DNA of 64,000 bases from G032773895 sp965248935 (GCA_965248935.1 OZ252214.1:2790001-2854000), one strand, 5' to 3'. Positions 35,849 through 46,358 are shown, counted from the first letter of the stretch. Translations and numbers: made by a program. The notes: generated by a model not told the origin, from the sequence alone.

Positions 35849-35915
35849 CAATGATAACTAAAATAATAACTAACAATGATAACTAAAATAATAACTGACA
35901 ATGATAACTAAAATA
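35841..35915 (+). repeat. 25-bp tandem repeat, three near-perfect units
   Basis: Units at 35841-35865, 35866-35890 and 35891-35915, differing by one base. The first contains the lipB stop codon; the array fills most of the lipB-lipA gap and could set spacing or mRNA structure there. Confidence 0.9.
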
Positions 35916-35930
35916 TAGTTGAGAGAATTA

Positions 35931-36905
35931 ATGACAGACACGACACCAATAAAACGAACTCGCCGAATTAAACAGGGCGAAAAATTACGTGATGCAGATA
36001 AAGTTGAGCGCATCCCAGTAAAAGTTATTAGTGGTGATGAAATGTTACGTAAACCAGATTGGATTCGTATTCGCGTTAGCGCTTCACCGGAAGTAGACCG
36101 AATAAAAAAACTGTTGCGTAAAAATAGTTTGTCCACCGTGTGTGAAGAAGCGAACTGCCCAAACCTTAGCGAGTGTTTTAGCGGTGGAACCGCCACCTTT
36201 ATGGTTATGGGTGACATCTGCACACGTCGTTGTCCTTTCTGTGATGTTGGCCACGGCAAACCCAACCCACTCGATGAAAACGAACCGCGCAGCTTAGCGC
36301 AAGCCATTGCGAATATGCAATTAAACTACGTGGTCATTACCTCCGTAGACCGCGATGACCTACGTGATGGCGGCGCCCAGCACTTTGCAAACTGTATTCT
36401 CGAAGCGCGTGCTTTGTCACCCAACCTTCAAATAGAAATACTGACCCCGGATTTTAGAGGGCGCATGGACGTGGCTTTAGATATTTTACAGCAGACCCCC
36501 CCCGATGTTTTCAACCACAACCTGGAAACCGTACCGCGCTTGTATCGTCAGGCTCGTCCTGGGGCGAATTACGCATGGTCTTTAGAACTATTGCAAAAAT
36601 ACAAAACGCGCACACCGCAAGTGCTCACAAAGTCTGGGCTTATGGTTGGCCTGGGTGAAAGTAAAGAAGAAATTATCGATGTGCTTAAAGATATGAGAAA
36701 ACACGATATTGATATGCTCACTATCGGGCAATACCTACAGCCATCAAAAGACCATTTGCCTGTTGCGCGTTATGTTGAACCCGCTGAATTTGAAGAATAT
36801 AAAACCATTGCCGATGAATTAGGGTTTACTCACGCCGCCTGTGGCCCTTTAGTTCGCTCCTCGTACCATGCCGATAAGCAGGCTCATGGTGAAATTGTGA
36901 AATAA
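35931..36905 (+). CDS. lipA: Lipoyl synthase
   Basis: 324 residues from the ATG at 35931, preceded by GAGAG; the upstream TTG start is less likely. Radical-SAM enzyme that inserts two sulfurs into octanoyl groups. The SAM-cluster motif is C-T-R-R-C-P-F-C; the auxiliary cluster Cys are in C-E-E-A-N-C-P-N-L-S-E-C; the C-terminal R-S-S-Y motif is present. Completes lipoate synthesis with lipB. Confidence 0.95.
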   Translation: MTDTTPIKRTRRIKQGEKLRDADKVERIPVKVISGDEMLRKPDWIRIRVSASPEVDRIKKLLRKNSLSTVCEEANCPNLSECFSGGTATFMVMGDICTRRCPFCDVGHGKPNPLDENEPRSLAQAIANMQLNYVVITSVDRDDLRDGGAQHFANCILEARALSPNLQIEILTPDFRGRMDVALDILQQTPPDVFNHNLETVPRLYRQARPGANYAWSLELLQKYKTRTPQVLTKSGLMVGLGESKEEIIDVLKDMRKHDIDMLTIGQYLQPSKDHLPVARYVEPAEFEEYKTIADELGFTHAACGPLVRSSYHADKQAHGEIVK

Positions 36906-36985
36906 ATATTTTCACTCAAAATACGGAAAACATCTTGGTAAAAAAAACTGCGATAAATAGTAAAGACCGCAATAAAACGATAAGC

Positions 36986-37477
36986 ATGGAAATAATCGAC
37001 CTGAATGAACGTCCTAATTGGTTGCTGGTGGTAACAGATTGGCTGCATAATGAATGGCAAGATTATTTTCTATCTCAATCGCCACTGTCTGATAACGATG
37101 TATCTCGCGGCTATAGTGAAAGAAAAAAACTGCTCGAAAGCCATTTAGGTCTCGAATCGATTCCTGTTACCTTCGTACTTTCAATAAACAATAAGCCCGC
37201 CGGCTGCGTAAGTTTGATTCGCTACCAAAGCCGCAGAGACGAACTGAATTGCGAGTGGTTGACTAATTTATATATTTTGGAAGAACATCGAAAGCAGGGG
37301 TTTGGTTCAATGCTGGTGAATCATCTTGCGGGATACGCTAAGTCTCAAGGAATTGCAGAGCTTTATCTCTATACCGTGAAAAGCGTAGAATTTTACTCCC
37401 GGTTGGGCTGGAAAGAAGTGAGTGGTCATTCGACAAATTTGCGTATTTTATCCAAAAAACTCACAGATGGTTTTTAG
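36986..37477 (+). CDS. GNAT-family N-acetyltransferase
   Basis: 163 residues from the ATG at 36986; an in-frame TTG at 36935 would add 17. The acetyl-CoA site is H-R-K-Q-G-F-G-S-M-L near residue 107, followed by a Tyr-containing helix (V-E-F-Y-S-R-L-G-W) that supplies the usual catalytic Tyr. Substrate not predictable. Plus strand, 80 bp after lipA and convergent with the peptidase gene. Confidence 0.8.
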   Translation: MEIIDLNERPNWLLVVTDWLHNEWQDYFLSQSPLSDNDVSRGYSERKKLLESHLGLESIPVTFVLSINNKPAGCVSLIRYQSRRDELNCEWLTNLYILEEHRKQGFGSMLVNHLAGYAKSQGIAELYLYTVKSVEFYSRLGWKEVSGHSTNLRILSKKLTDGF

Positions 37478-37580
37478 TTAGCTCACTATAAATGGAATGG
37501 TATCTAAAAATAGAACTATGTGAAACCAATAATTAAAAGTACTGGCTTCCGTTTTTATTTTTCTTAAATACCGTTTTTTT

Positions 37581-38552
37581 CTAACAGATAGGGTTATTCT
37601 CGCCGCTTATATCTTTCGCCATGGAATCGGAGGCTTTTATCAGCGCGTCGATAATGCTGGATTCGTGTGAAGAATGACCGGCATCTCGAATAATATGAAG
37701 CTCTGAACTCAACCATTTCTTATGTAATTCGTAGGCGTTATCCAGCGGGCAAACTATATCGTAACGGCCATGGATAATCGTTCCTGGAATACCTTCAAGC
37801 TTATCGGCATGATTGAGAATCTGATTCTCTTCTATAAACGCTTGGTTAACAAAATAGTGTGCTTCAATTCTCGCCAAAGATACGGCCATATGTAGGTTAG
37901 AAAAAGTCGTCACGACTTCTGGGTTGGGGCGCAATGTCGCGCATCGCCCTTCCCAAAGTGACCAAGCTTTTGCTGCGGCCATTTTTGCCAGCTCGTTATC
38001 ACCTGTTAGTTTTTTATAGTATGCGTTAATCATTTCTCCCCGCTCATCTTCGGGGATAGGCTGTATATAATCCTGCCAATAATCTGGGAAAATGGTTCTC
38101 GCGCCGTCCTGATAGAACCAGTGGAGGTCTTTTTTTCGGGCGAGAAAAATACCGCGAAGAATCATCCCCAATACTTTTTCAGGGTAAGCCTGTGCATAAA
38201 GTAGCCCAAGGGTGGCCCCCCATGAACCGCCAAAAAGCACCCATTTGGCGACACCCAAATGTTGGCGGATGGCTTCCATATCTTCAATTAATTTATCCGT
38301 TGAGTTATGGGTTAATTCCGCGTGGGGGGTTGAGCGCCCGGCCCCCCGTTGATCGATAAGTATAATTCGGTATCTTTCGGGGTCAAAGAAACGGCGGTCG
38401 TGTTTGCTACAGCCAGCTCCAGGGCCGCCGTGGATAAAGGCTACAGGTATCCCCTGGGGGTCGCCGCATTCTTCAATATGTAAGCTATGTATATCGTCAA
38501 CGTCTAAGGTGTGTTCTGCGTAAGGTTTAATTTCAGGATAAAGAATCTGCAT
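37581..38552 (-). CDS. pip: Proline iminopeptidase
   Basis: 323 residues, alpha/beta hydrolase of peptidase family S33, releasing N-terminal proline from peptides in the cytoplasm. Oxyanion region H-G-G-P-G-A-G-C, nucleophile elbow G-G-S-W-G-A-T-L near residue 112, catalytic Asp in H-G-R-Y-D-I-V-C-P and His in D-A-G-H-S-S-H. Length is typical. Confidence 0.92.
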   Translation of the reverse strand: MQILYPEIKPYAEHTLDVDDIHSLHIEECGDPQGIPVAFIHGGPGAGCSKHDRRFFDPERYRIILIDQRGAGRSTPHAELTHNSTDKLIEDMEAIRQHLGVAKWVLFGGSWGATLGLLYAQAYPEKVLGMILRGIFLARKKDLHWFYQDGARTIFPDYWQDYIQPIPEDERGEMINAYYKKLTGDNELAKMAAAKAWSLWEGRCATLRPNPEVVTTFSNLHMAVSLARIEAHYFVNQAFIEENQILNHADKLEGIPGTIIHGRYDIVCPLDNAYELHKKWLSSELHIIRDAGHSSHESSIIDALIKASDSMAKDISGENNPIC

Positions 38553-39744
38553 ACTTGGTTCCGTCGTGTTAAGACCAAAGCCTTGCGGCTGCCCCAGAAT
38601 TTATAACCCTAAGTGTAGGACATTTTACTTCAGATGTTTTACTCCTCGGCAGATCCATTTTTATCACCTTGCTCTTAGGTTCAAAGGGCAACCTACTGGC
38701 AGGAAAGGGGGAGTAAAGTATCAACTTGTTTAGTGAATATATTACTTTATTCGTCGGTAAAAACGCTGTTAGCGACAAGTAAGAAATTGGAGCAAAAACA
38801 GTTGGAAATCGAAAGGTTCTTGTATCGAGCTTTATCGAAAACTGCCGCTGGGGGAGTGGTTGGATATTGCTGACTGGACAGGTTTAGACGCTGCTGAAAA
38901 AGCCAATCAACTAATGAATTTAGTCGATTTTTCTACCTCGATAAGTTTAATTGGTCAAAAAGTTTAACGGCAAAAAATACATTAAACTACCCTGGCATGT
39001 ACACTGCTTACTTGCAATACTCACTCAAGTGTTTATTTTGTTGACTCTCAGGGGTTCTATTTGTCGTTTTAGTTTGCGCCCTAGGTTTAGCATCACATCA
39101 AATAAGCTGGTTTTTACTTTATGCTTTTTGAATTTTTTCTAACCTTTTGAGAGTGCTTGGTCCCATTCGAGATTCATATCGAATTTCCCGGACGGGAAAA
39201 GAGTAAAACTGACCTATTCCACTTGTCGTGTCCGTCCTGTTCCATTATGTGTTGTAAATCTTCAAAATTATCTAAAGCTGTATGGTGTACTTTAAATTGA
39301 CCTTTACCATTTGAGGCAACGCGGTAAATGTTGGAAGGCGCCTCCGGCTTTTCCAGCCTACACGGTATTTTTAATTTATTCCGGCGTACGGTCGTGTATG
39401 GGCGCTCGTGATTTGTCGAACATACCTGTCTATATTCTTAAGTTTAAATTAGCTGTCGTTGTCAATAGCGCTATAAGCCAATAGCACTATAAATAGCGGT
39501 GGTATTTATTACTCTAATTTCTGGAACATTCAATAATATGTAACTCAATTTATTTGAGTTTACGATTGCCGAGAGAGTGCTTTGGAACCTATCTGGTTAA
39601 TTAATGGATGATCCATTGCCTTACTTTAAAAAGAAGGCTTTAAAAAGAAAACTGTAAAAAAAGAAAGCGAGACTTATTATGGTTCGCTTTTTTGTTTTTT
39701 GGTATTACTAGGGAGGAATTATTGGGGTTAATGAGAGGCAATGA
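38553..39744. other. Gene-poor stretch before the rimO remnant
   Basis: About 1.2 kb with no convincing gene. It holds the second copy of the dispersed palindromic element (39322-39399), short frames without ribosome sites, and AT-rich sequence. It looks like decayed DNA; the original content cannot be read. Confidence 0.55.
39322..39399 (-). repeat. Dispersed palindromic element, copy 2
   Basis: Reverse-complement match to 7101-7176, including the hairpin built on TTGGAAGG and CTTTTCCA. The flanks do not match, so the element itself is about 77 bp. Confidence 0.7.
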
Positions 39745-40235
39745 CACCACCTTTTTTACAGACTCATCTCTCAGCATACCCGTGTCTATGGTGTTGACCT
39801 TAAATATCGCACAGTTTTTTGGCAGGGGCCGCCCGGTGAAAACCAAAATGTATGATCTGTATCATGTCTTGTCCGAGTTGGGGGCCAGGGTACAATTACC
39901 CCCATCTCCATGTGGATGACATTGTCTGTTATGGCGGAAGGTAAGGTTCTGCCTTACCTGGATTTTCCTTCCAGCTCGCAAGACCCTTTAATGGCCATGC
40001 GTCGCCCGGCCCATCAATAAAAAACCTTAGACCGTATGCATAATTGGCGTAAACAGTGCCCCGAAATTACATTGCCCTACTTTTAACGTCGGTTCCCCCG
40101 GTGAAACCGAGCAGGATTTCCAAATATTATTGGATTGGTTGCAAGAAGCTCAGTTGGATAGGGTTCAAGCAGGGTAGTAGGAGCCGATGATTACGACCTT
40201 TGGGTCAGTCCGCTTGTTAATATCCGCGACGATTA
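39745..40235 (+). pseudogene. rimO: Decayed rimO (ribosomal protein S12 methylthiotransferase)
   Basis: Fragments of RimO in order but in changing frames: L-I-S-Q-H-T, V-Y-G-V-D-L-K-Y-R-T and F-W-Q-G (from about 39750), then G-R-P-V-K-T-K-M-Y-D-L-Y, a shifted H-V-D-D-I-V, M-A-E-G-K-V-L-P-Y-L-D-F-P, R-R-P-A-H-Q followed by a stop codon, a shifted G-E-T-E-Q-D-F-Q and L-L-D-W-L, and a final D-Y-D-L-W. The N-terminal half and about 100 residues near the C-terminus are missing. At least four frame changes or stops show it is dead. RimO modifies Asp89 of ribosomal protein S12; a working copy may exist elsewhere. Confidence 0.85.
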
Positions 40236-40297
40236 GGAGAAAATGAGCTAAGCTTTAAGATACACTCCGCTTTTTTATCTTGGGGTAATTCCAATAA

Positions 40298-42094
40298 ATG
40301 TCAGATGAACAGGGTTCGTCATCTTCTGATCACTTAAGTCAGCAGGTTGAGTCCTTACTTGCTGGTCACGACTATGCTGACGAGTATCTAAAAATGATAC
40401 TGGAGCATGTTCCTGTGCTTGTATCTGCGGTCGATTCCTCAGGGAAAATACTCTTTGCCAGTCATCATCACCGGCAGTTAATCGGTGTTTCTGACAACCT
40501 TGATACAATCAAGGAAGAAAAAGACCTCTATCCTCCGTTTGTGCAAAAACGAGTGATGGGTCTTGCTAAGGGTGAAAAAGCTGGCTTGGTATCAGAAGCC
40601 TGGGAGTTAAGTGCGAAACATAAAGACGGCTCTATGCACCAATACCATATGAAACGTATGGAGGTGGAAAAAGAAGGTCGTCCAATTGTATATACCATCG
40701 GCACAGATGTGACGGACTTTAAGCTAGCTGAAACGGCTTTGCGAGAACACAAATCTCGTATTGATTATATGGCGTTTCACGACCCTCTTACTGGCTTGGC
40801 TAACCGTTCGCTATTTTATGATCGAGCGAACAAAAGCCTATCCCGGGCGAAGCGAAACCACAATAGCCTAGCCCTGTTATTGATCGACCTGGACAGGTTT
40901 AAACTGATTAATGAGAGCCTTGGTAACGATGCTGGTGATACTTATTTAAAACGTGTTGCCGAACTACTAATCGGAGTTGTCAGGGATACGGACACAGTTG
41001 CTCGGCTAGGAGGAGACGAGTTTGTTGTGGTTTTAGAAAATGTTCGTGAAGTTGAAGATATTGAAAAAATCACACAAAAACTTCTCGATTCGCTCTCCCT
41101 CCCTACAGAAGTGCAAGGGCACGAAATTAGTTGTACGGCCAGTATTGGGGTTAGCACGTACCCCAATCATGGTAGCACTATCGACCTTTTGCTTAAGCGT
41201 GCCGATACTGCTATGTTCAATGCTAAGTCAGTAGGTAAAGGTTGTTATCAATTTTTCAACTCAAATATGAATGAGACTTCCGTTAATTACCTACTGTTAG
41301 AGAATGATTTGCGTCGGGCAATTGATAGCGGTGAAATGCGGTTGTTTTATCAACCTCAAGTGGACCTCAATACAGGGCGTATTGTCGGGCTGGAAGCGCT
41401 AGTGCGCTGGCAACACAAAGATAGAGGTCTTATCTCTCCTGCACATTTTATTCCTCTGGCGGAAGAAACGGGTTTAATTAACCCATTGGGGGAATGGGTC
41501 TTAAGACATGCGTGTGAACGGTTTCATGCATGGCTGATGAACGGAATTCATTTTGGAAAAATTGCGGTTAATATTTCCATGCGACAATTTCGGCAGGAGC
41601 ACTTTGAACAGGAAGTGGTTAGTATTTTGACGGAAACCAAATTATCTCCACAGTATTTGGAGTTGGAAATTACCGAAACCTCAGCAATGGAAAATGCCTC
41701 TGCAACGGCAGATATGTTGAACTGCCTTAGTAAAATGGGGTTATCTTTAGCCATTGATGATTTTGGAACAGGCTATTCATCACTGGCCTATCTGCAACAG
41801 TTTCCCATCCACAAATTAAAAATCGACAGAAGTTTTGTGAATGATGTGGATACCAATAATAGCGACGCATCTATTGCCAAGTCCATTATCGATCTCGCTC
41901 ATAATATGTCCTTACAGGTTGTGGCGGAAGGGGTTGAACGCTCAACTCAGTCTCGCTGGTTAATTGATCGAGGATGTGATCAGGTACAGGGTTTTTTCTA
42001 CTGTAAGCCCTTAAGTGAAAAAGACCTGCTCGCGTTGCTGAACAATAAAGCTCAGGTTATTAAAGATGTTGGGGGGGTCCGGTTTATTCTCTAG
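40298..42094 (+). CDS. PAS-GGDEF-EAL cyclic-di-GMP enzyme
   Basis: 598 residues, cytoplasmic. A PAS domain (about 28-140) is followed by a diguanylate cyclase domain with intact G-G-D-E-F (238-242) and a phosphodiesterase domain with intact E-A-L (366-368) and D-D-F-G-T-G-Y-S-S-L. Both activities may therefore be functional, with the PAS domain setting the balance; this cannot be decided from sequence. No product-inhibition R-x-x-D is evident before the GGDEF motif. Stands alone after the rimO remnant. Confidence 0.9.
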   Translation: MSDEQGSSSSDHLSQQVESLLAGHDYADEYLKMILEHVPVLVSAVDSSGKILFASHHHRQLIGVSDNLDTIKEEKDLYPPFVQKRVMGLAKGEKAGLVSEAWELSAKHKDGSMHQYHMKRMEVEKEGRPIVYTIGTDVTDFKLAETALREHKSRIDYMAFHDPLTGLANRSLFYDRANKSLSRAKRNHNSLALLLIDLDRFKLINESLGNDAGDTYLKRVAELLIGVVRDTDTVARLGGDEFVVVLENVREVEDIEKITQKLLDSLSLPTEVQGHEISCTASIGVSTYPNHGSTIDLLLKRADTAMFNAKSVGKGCYQFFNSNMNETSVNYLLLENDLRRAIDSGEMRLFYQPQVDLNTGRIVGLEALVRWQHKDRGLISPAHFIPLAEETGLINPLGEWVLRHACERFHAWLMNGIHFGKIAVNISMRQFRQEHFEQEVVSILTETKLSPQYLELEITETSAMENASATADMLNCLSKMGLSLAIDDFGTGYSSLAYLQQFPIHKLKIDRSFVNDVDTNNSDASIAKSIIDLAHNMSLQVVAEGVERSTQSRWLIDRGCDQVQGFFYCKPLSEKDLLALLNNKAQVIKDVGGVRFIL

Positions 42095-42272
42095 TTCTAG
42101 ATATTTCTATCGGTTTCTTTTACATTGCTGCATGTGATTTCGTTAAACTTTCATCAAATATTTCCACGCATATACTCTTGTGTTATTCGCAATCACGAAC
42201 AACCAATAAAGAATATAAAAATTGAGCTTTTCAAGCACAGGCTGCGTTTTCTTCCTGACTATTGCACCCTTG

Positions 42273-43319
42273 CTATTGAAGTGAGGCTTTGGTGGATTTG
42301 GCTGAGAGTGACTGGGTTCCCGCCAGCCCCAAGGTAATGTCGAGTAGGATATTCCAGGCATCGGCTTTTACAACACCTTTAATCGCTTTGTCGGCCAGCC
42401 CGCATTTGCGAATTAATATATGTAACTGACGCAGTTCTATACGGTTGAGAGCTTGTTTTATAACACTTTTTCGATTATCCCATACACCGTGTTTTTTGGC
42501 GCTTAAGTCAAAGTTTTGGCCAAGTTGCTGAGCTTCTTTTATCCCGGTTAGGGTGCGTATTTCTCGGGCGAGTGCCCAGAGAATAACGGGGGGTTCCGTG
42601 CCCTCGGTTCTTAACCCCTGGAGGTTTGCTACGGCGGAACGGCTATCGCCGGCCAGTGCTTTGTTAACCAAACTAAATACGTCATAGCGTGCCGAATCCA
42701 TTACCGCATTACTCATAAGCTGAGCATCCAGGTGCGATGTTTCTGCAAGTAGTTTGAGTTTTTCCACTTCTTGTACGGCGGCCAGTAAATTTCCTTCAAT
42801 TTTTGTACAGAGTATATCTATCGCCTGGGGGTCAGCCGAGAGTCCGGCGGCGGATAAACGTTGTTCAATCCAACGTGGAAGTTGCTGAGCGGTAACGGGC
42901 CAAATTTGAATGGTATCTGCGGCTTGCTCAATGGTTTTAAACCATTTGGTATTCTGAGTTCTTTTATCTATTTTGGGCAGTATCAGCAAAAGTAAATTGT
43001 CTTCGCTTGGCGCGCGGCAATATTCCATAAGCGCTTTTGTGCCAGCATCGCCGGGTTTACCGTTGTGTATTCTTACTTCAAGAATTTTTCGCTCGGCAAA
43101 AAGTGACAGGCTATTTGCGTTTTGTAGCAGGGTTTCCCAGTTAAAACCCGAATCAGCATGATAAAGTTCTCTTTCTATAAAACCGGCTGCTCGCGCTTTT
43201 TGTCGGATTAAATCGCAGGCTTCTTGTACGAGAAGCGGTTCGTCTCCTGTGACTATATAGACCGGGGATATTTTTTGGCTAAGGGCTTTGTTTAATTGTT
43301 CTATGCGAAATCGAGCCAT
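42273..43319 (-). CDS. holA: DNA polymerase III delta subunit
   Basis: 348 residues. Delta opens the beta clamp in the clamp loader. Family features are the N-terminal Y-I-V-T-G-D-E-P-L-L-V-Q-E-A segment and a C-terminal helical domain ending W-N-I-L-L-D-I-T-L. Lies 9 bp downstream of lptE in the order leuS-lptE-holA on the minus strand, the standard gammaproteobacterial arrangement. Confidence 0.93.
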   Translation of the reverse strand: MARFRIEQLNKALSQKISPVYIVTGDEPLLVQEACDLIRQKARAAGFIERELYHADSGFNWETLLQNANSLSLFAERKILEVRIHNGKPGDAGTKALMEYCRAPSEDNLLLLILPKIDKRTQNTKWFKTIEQAADTIQIWPVTAQQLPRWIEQRLSAAGLSADPQAIDILCTKIEGNLLAAVQEVEKLKLLAETSHLDAQLMSNAVMDSARYDVFSLVNKALAGDSRSAVANLQGLRTEGTEPPVILWALAREIRTLTGIKEAQQLGQNFDLSAKKHGVWDNRKSVIKQALNRIELRQLHILIRKCGLADKAIKGVVKADAWNILLDITLGLAGTQSLSAKSTKASLQ

Positions 43320-43328
43320 GGCACGCGC

Positions 43329-43856
43329 CTATTTGATGTTAGATAGGCTGTGATTGAACGCGGTTGAGGCGTTTAAAATACGTATCGATAACTCTTCTCG
43401 CATTTCAGATAACAGTGCCTCCTGTTCTCTTTCTTCTGCGTTTATTTGCGTTGGATCGAAATCGTAACTCCGCCGAGAAAATAATGTGCGTTTGGGAGCA
43501 TATTGTCTTTTTTTATCGAGTGTACGACGGTAGGAATAATCCACTTGAAGAATAAGTTGATACTGAATAGTAATACCCGTTTCGTTCATAGCAAGCGGTC
43601 TGCGAGTGAGTGTTTCTTTGAGTATGGTTAACTCTAATTCCGCATCGTTTTTGAGCGCCACGTTGTTTTTTTGTAATTGTTTTTGCAAATAGGGGCGCAA
43701 CTGGTTGGATTGATTCACAAAGCTTAATGCGAGGTGATCAAGTTCGATTTTCCCTGAAGACTTAGCCCCGCGCAACTGCCACCCGCAGTTTACTATGCAG
43801 GTAGCCATACTGATGACAATACCGAGAGAAAGAAATATTTTTATTGCACGGTTCAT
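43329..43856 (-). CDS. lptE: LPS-assembly lipoprotein LptE
   Basis: 175 residues. Plugs the LptD barrel and helps insert lipopolysaccharide in the outer membrane. Signal peptide followed by C-G-W-Q-L-R-G, the family start of the mature protein. The residue before the lipidated Cys is Asn (I-V-N-C), an unusual lipobox. Located between leuS (18 bp) and holA (9 bp). Confidence 0.88.
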   Translation of the reverse strand: MNRAIKIFLSLGIVISMATCIVNCGWQLRGAKSSGKIELDHLALSFVNQSNQLRPYLQKQLQKNNVALKNDAELELTILKETLTRRPLAMNETGITIQYQLILQVDYSYRRTLDKKRQYAPKRTLFSRRSYDFDPTQINAEEREQEALLSEMREELSIRILNASTAFNHSLSNIK

Positions 43857-43874
43857 TTTTTAGCAGAACGCTCT

Positions 43875-46358
43875 TTAGTTGGCTACAATATTGACCAGTT
43901 TACCTGGCACCACAATCACTTTGCGTATCATTTTATCTTCTATAAATTTGTGAACAGCTGTGTTACTCAGTGCTTCTTTTTCTAAGGCTTCTTTATCTGC
44001 ATTTGCCGCTACTTCAAGTTGGGCTCTTACTTTACCATTTACTTGCACGGCGATGTTTATACTGCTGCGTACCAAAGCGGCTTCGTCATGGTCTGGCCAT
44101 GGGGTATCGAGTAGGTCCTCTGAATGCCCAAGCTTCTGCCAAAGAGTATGGCAAATATGAGGCACAATGGGCGCGAGTAGCAAAACGCTCGCCTCTAGCG
44201 CCTCTTTCTCAACAGCTAGGCCAAGAGGTGTACTTCGGTCTGCATGTTTACCCACGTCATTAAGCAATTCCATTACGGCGGCAATAGCGGTATTAAATGT
44301 TTGGCGACGAGCGTAATCATCGGATACTTTTTTAATCGTCTCGTGCGTTTTTCGACGCAGATCCTTTTGTTTATCCTCTAAAGCGGCTGGGGTTAGATCT
44401 CCCGCTTTCCCTGCTTGCAGGTGGTTGGCGATGGCTTTCCATAGCTTTTTCAGGAATCGGTAGGCGCCTTCCACACCGCTGTCTGTCCACTCAAGAGATT
44501 GTTCCGGTGGTGCGGCAAACATTGAAAATAGGCGTACCGTATCCGCGCCGTATTGCGTAATCAGGTCTTCGGGGTCGACCGTATTGCCCTTGGATTTGGA
44601 CATTTTGGTCCCGTCTTTTAGTACCATGCCCTGGCAAAGCAAACGCTCGAAAGGCTCATCACTCGCCACTAAACCTTCATCTCGCATTAGTTTATGGAAA
44701 AAGCGCGCGTAGAGAAGGTGAAGAATTGCGTGTTCGATACCGCCAACATACTGGTCCACAGGCAGCCAATAGTTGGCTTTGTCCGGGTCCAACATGCTGT
44801 TTGCACCTGGGCTGGTATAGCGGGCATAGTACCAGGAGGATTCCATAAAAGTATCGAAGGTGTCGGTCTCATGCTCAACGGCCTGCCCATCTAACTCGGT
44901 TTTACGCCACTGTGTATCTGCTTTAATGGGTGACTGTACGCCATCCATTACAACCTCTTCGGGTAGCAGAACTGGCAATTTATCTGCGGGAACAGGGATC
45001 TCGCCGCCGTCGGCTAGGTTGAAAATAGGGATAGGTGTTCCCCAATATCTCTGGCGAGATACGCCCCAATCTCTCAGGCGGTAATTAGTTTTGACACGGC
45101 CTTTTTTCGCCGCGACCAGGGTTTGGGAGATCGCTTCAAAAGCAGAATCAAAATCAAGATCGTCAAACTCCCCTGAATTAATCAGTCTACCTTTTTCAAC
45201 AAAAGCTTCTTTCTCTAAATCGTCACCCTCTAAGCCAACGTCGTTTAAACCACTAGCCTGAGTGGGGGCAATAACCTGCTTAATTTCAAGGCTATATTTT
45301 TTAGCAAATTCCCAGTCTCTTTGATCGTGGGCGGGAACGGCCATTACCGCACCCGAACCGTAATCCATCAGTACGTAATTACCAACCCATACTGGCACCT
45401 CCTCACCTGTAATAGGATGAAGAGCCTTTAAGCCGGTATCCATACCTTTCTTTTCCATATTGGCCATATCCGCTTCGGCGACAGATTGCGTTTTACAAGC
45501 CTGGATAAAGGTGGAGAGTTCAGAATTATTTTCGGCAACGGCTAATGCAATAGGGTGTTCTGCGGCAAGGGAGACATAGGTTACTCCCATTAAAGTATCA
45601 GGACGAGTTGTGTAAACATCAAAGCCCGAATAACCGGCAATTTCTTTTGGTAGATCAAAGCACATCTCTACACCGCGACTTTTTCCTATCCAATTGCGCT
45701 GCATAGTCTTGACCTGCTCAGGCCAGTTGGGCAGTTTGTCCAGGTCGTTAATAAGCTCTTCTGCGTAATTAGTAATTTTAATAAACCACTGCGGAATCTC
45801 TTTGCGTTCAACAGGGGTATCACATCGCCAGCAGCAGCCTTCCACCACCTGCTCGTTGGCGAGTACAGTCTGATCGTGTGGGCACCAGTTAACGGCTGAC
45901 ACCTTTTTATAGGCCAACCCCTTTTTATAGAGGCGAGTAAAAAACCACTGCTCCCACTTGTAGTAGTCCGGCTTGCAGGTTGTGACTTCACGAGACCAGT
46001 CAAAGCCGAAGCCTAGCTCTTTGAGCTGCTTACGCATGTAGTCTGTATTGCTGTAGGTCCACTTAGCCGGTGCGGTATTGTTTTTAATCGCTGCGTTTTC
46101 CGCAGGAAGACCAAAGGCATCCCAGCCCATAGGATGCAGCACATTTTTACCCTGCATCCGTTGGAAGCGAGCAATAACATCTGTGATGGTATAGTTGCGA
46201 ACATGGCCCATATGCAATCGACCGCTGGGGTAGGGGAACATCGCAAGGCAGTAAAATTTTTCCTTGCTGGTATTCTCAGTGACGTTAAAGCAATGATTGT
46301 CTTCCCAGTATTGTTGGACTGCGAGTTCAATGTCAGACGGCTGATAGGAGTCGTTCAT
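43875..46358 (-). CDS. leuS: Leucyl-tRNA synthetase
   Basis: 827 residues, class I synthetase. HIGH motif appears as H-M-G-H-V near residue 49, and KMSKS as K-M-S-K-S near 590, with the editing domain (T-R-P-D-T-L-M-G) between. Full length. First gene of leuS-lptE-holA. A 10-bp palindrome lies 48-82 bp upstream. Confidence 0.96.
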   Translation of the reverse strand: MNDSYQPSDIELAVQQYWEDNHCFNVTENTSKEKFYCLAMFPYPSGRLHMGHVRNYTITDVIARFQRMQGKNVLHPMGWDAFGLPAENAAIKNNTAPAKWTYSNTDYMRKQLKELGFGFDWSREVTTCKPDYYKWEQWFFTRLYKKGLAYKKVSAVNWCPHDQTVLANEQVVEGCCWRCDTPVERKEIPQWFIKITNYAEELINDLDKLPNWPEQVKTMQRNWIGKSRGVEMCFDLPKEIAGYSGFDVYTTRPDTLMGVTYVSLAAEHPIALAVAENNSELSTFIQACKTQSVAEADMANMEKKGMDTGLKALHPITGEEVPVWVGNYVLMDYGSGAVMAVPAHDQRDWEFAKKYSLEIKQVIAPTQASGLNDVGLEGDDLEKEAFVEKGRLINSGEFDDLDFDSAFEAISQTLVAAKKGRVKTNYRLRDWGVSRQRYWGTPIPIFNLADGGEIPVPADKLPVLLPEEVVMDGVQSPIKADTQWRKTELDGQAVEHETDTFDTFMESSWYYARYTSPGANSMLDPDKANYWLPVDQYVGGIEHAILHLLYARFFHKLMRDEGLVASDEPFERLLCQGMVLKDGTKMSKSKGNTVDPEDLITQYGADTVRLFSMFAAPPEQSLEWTDSGVEGAYRFLKKLWKAIANHLQAGKAGDLTPAALEDKQKDLRRKTHETIKKVSDDYARRQTFNTAIAAVMELLNDVGKHADRSTPLGLAVEKEALEASVLLLAPIVPHICHTLWQKLGHSEDLLDTPWPDHDEAALVRSSINIAVQVNGKVRAQLEVAANADKEALEKEALSNTAVHKFIEDKMIRKVIVVPGKLVNIVAN

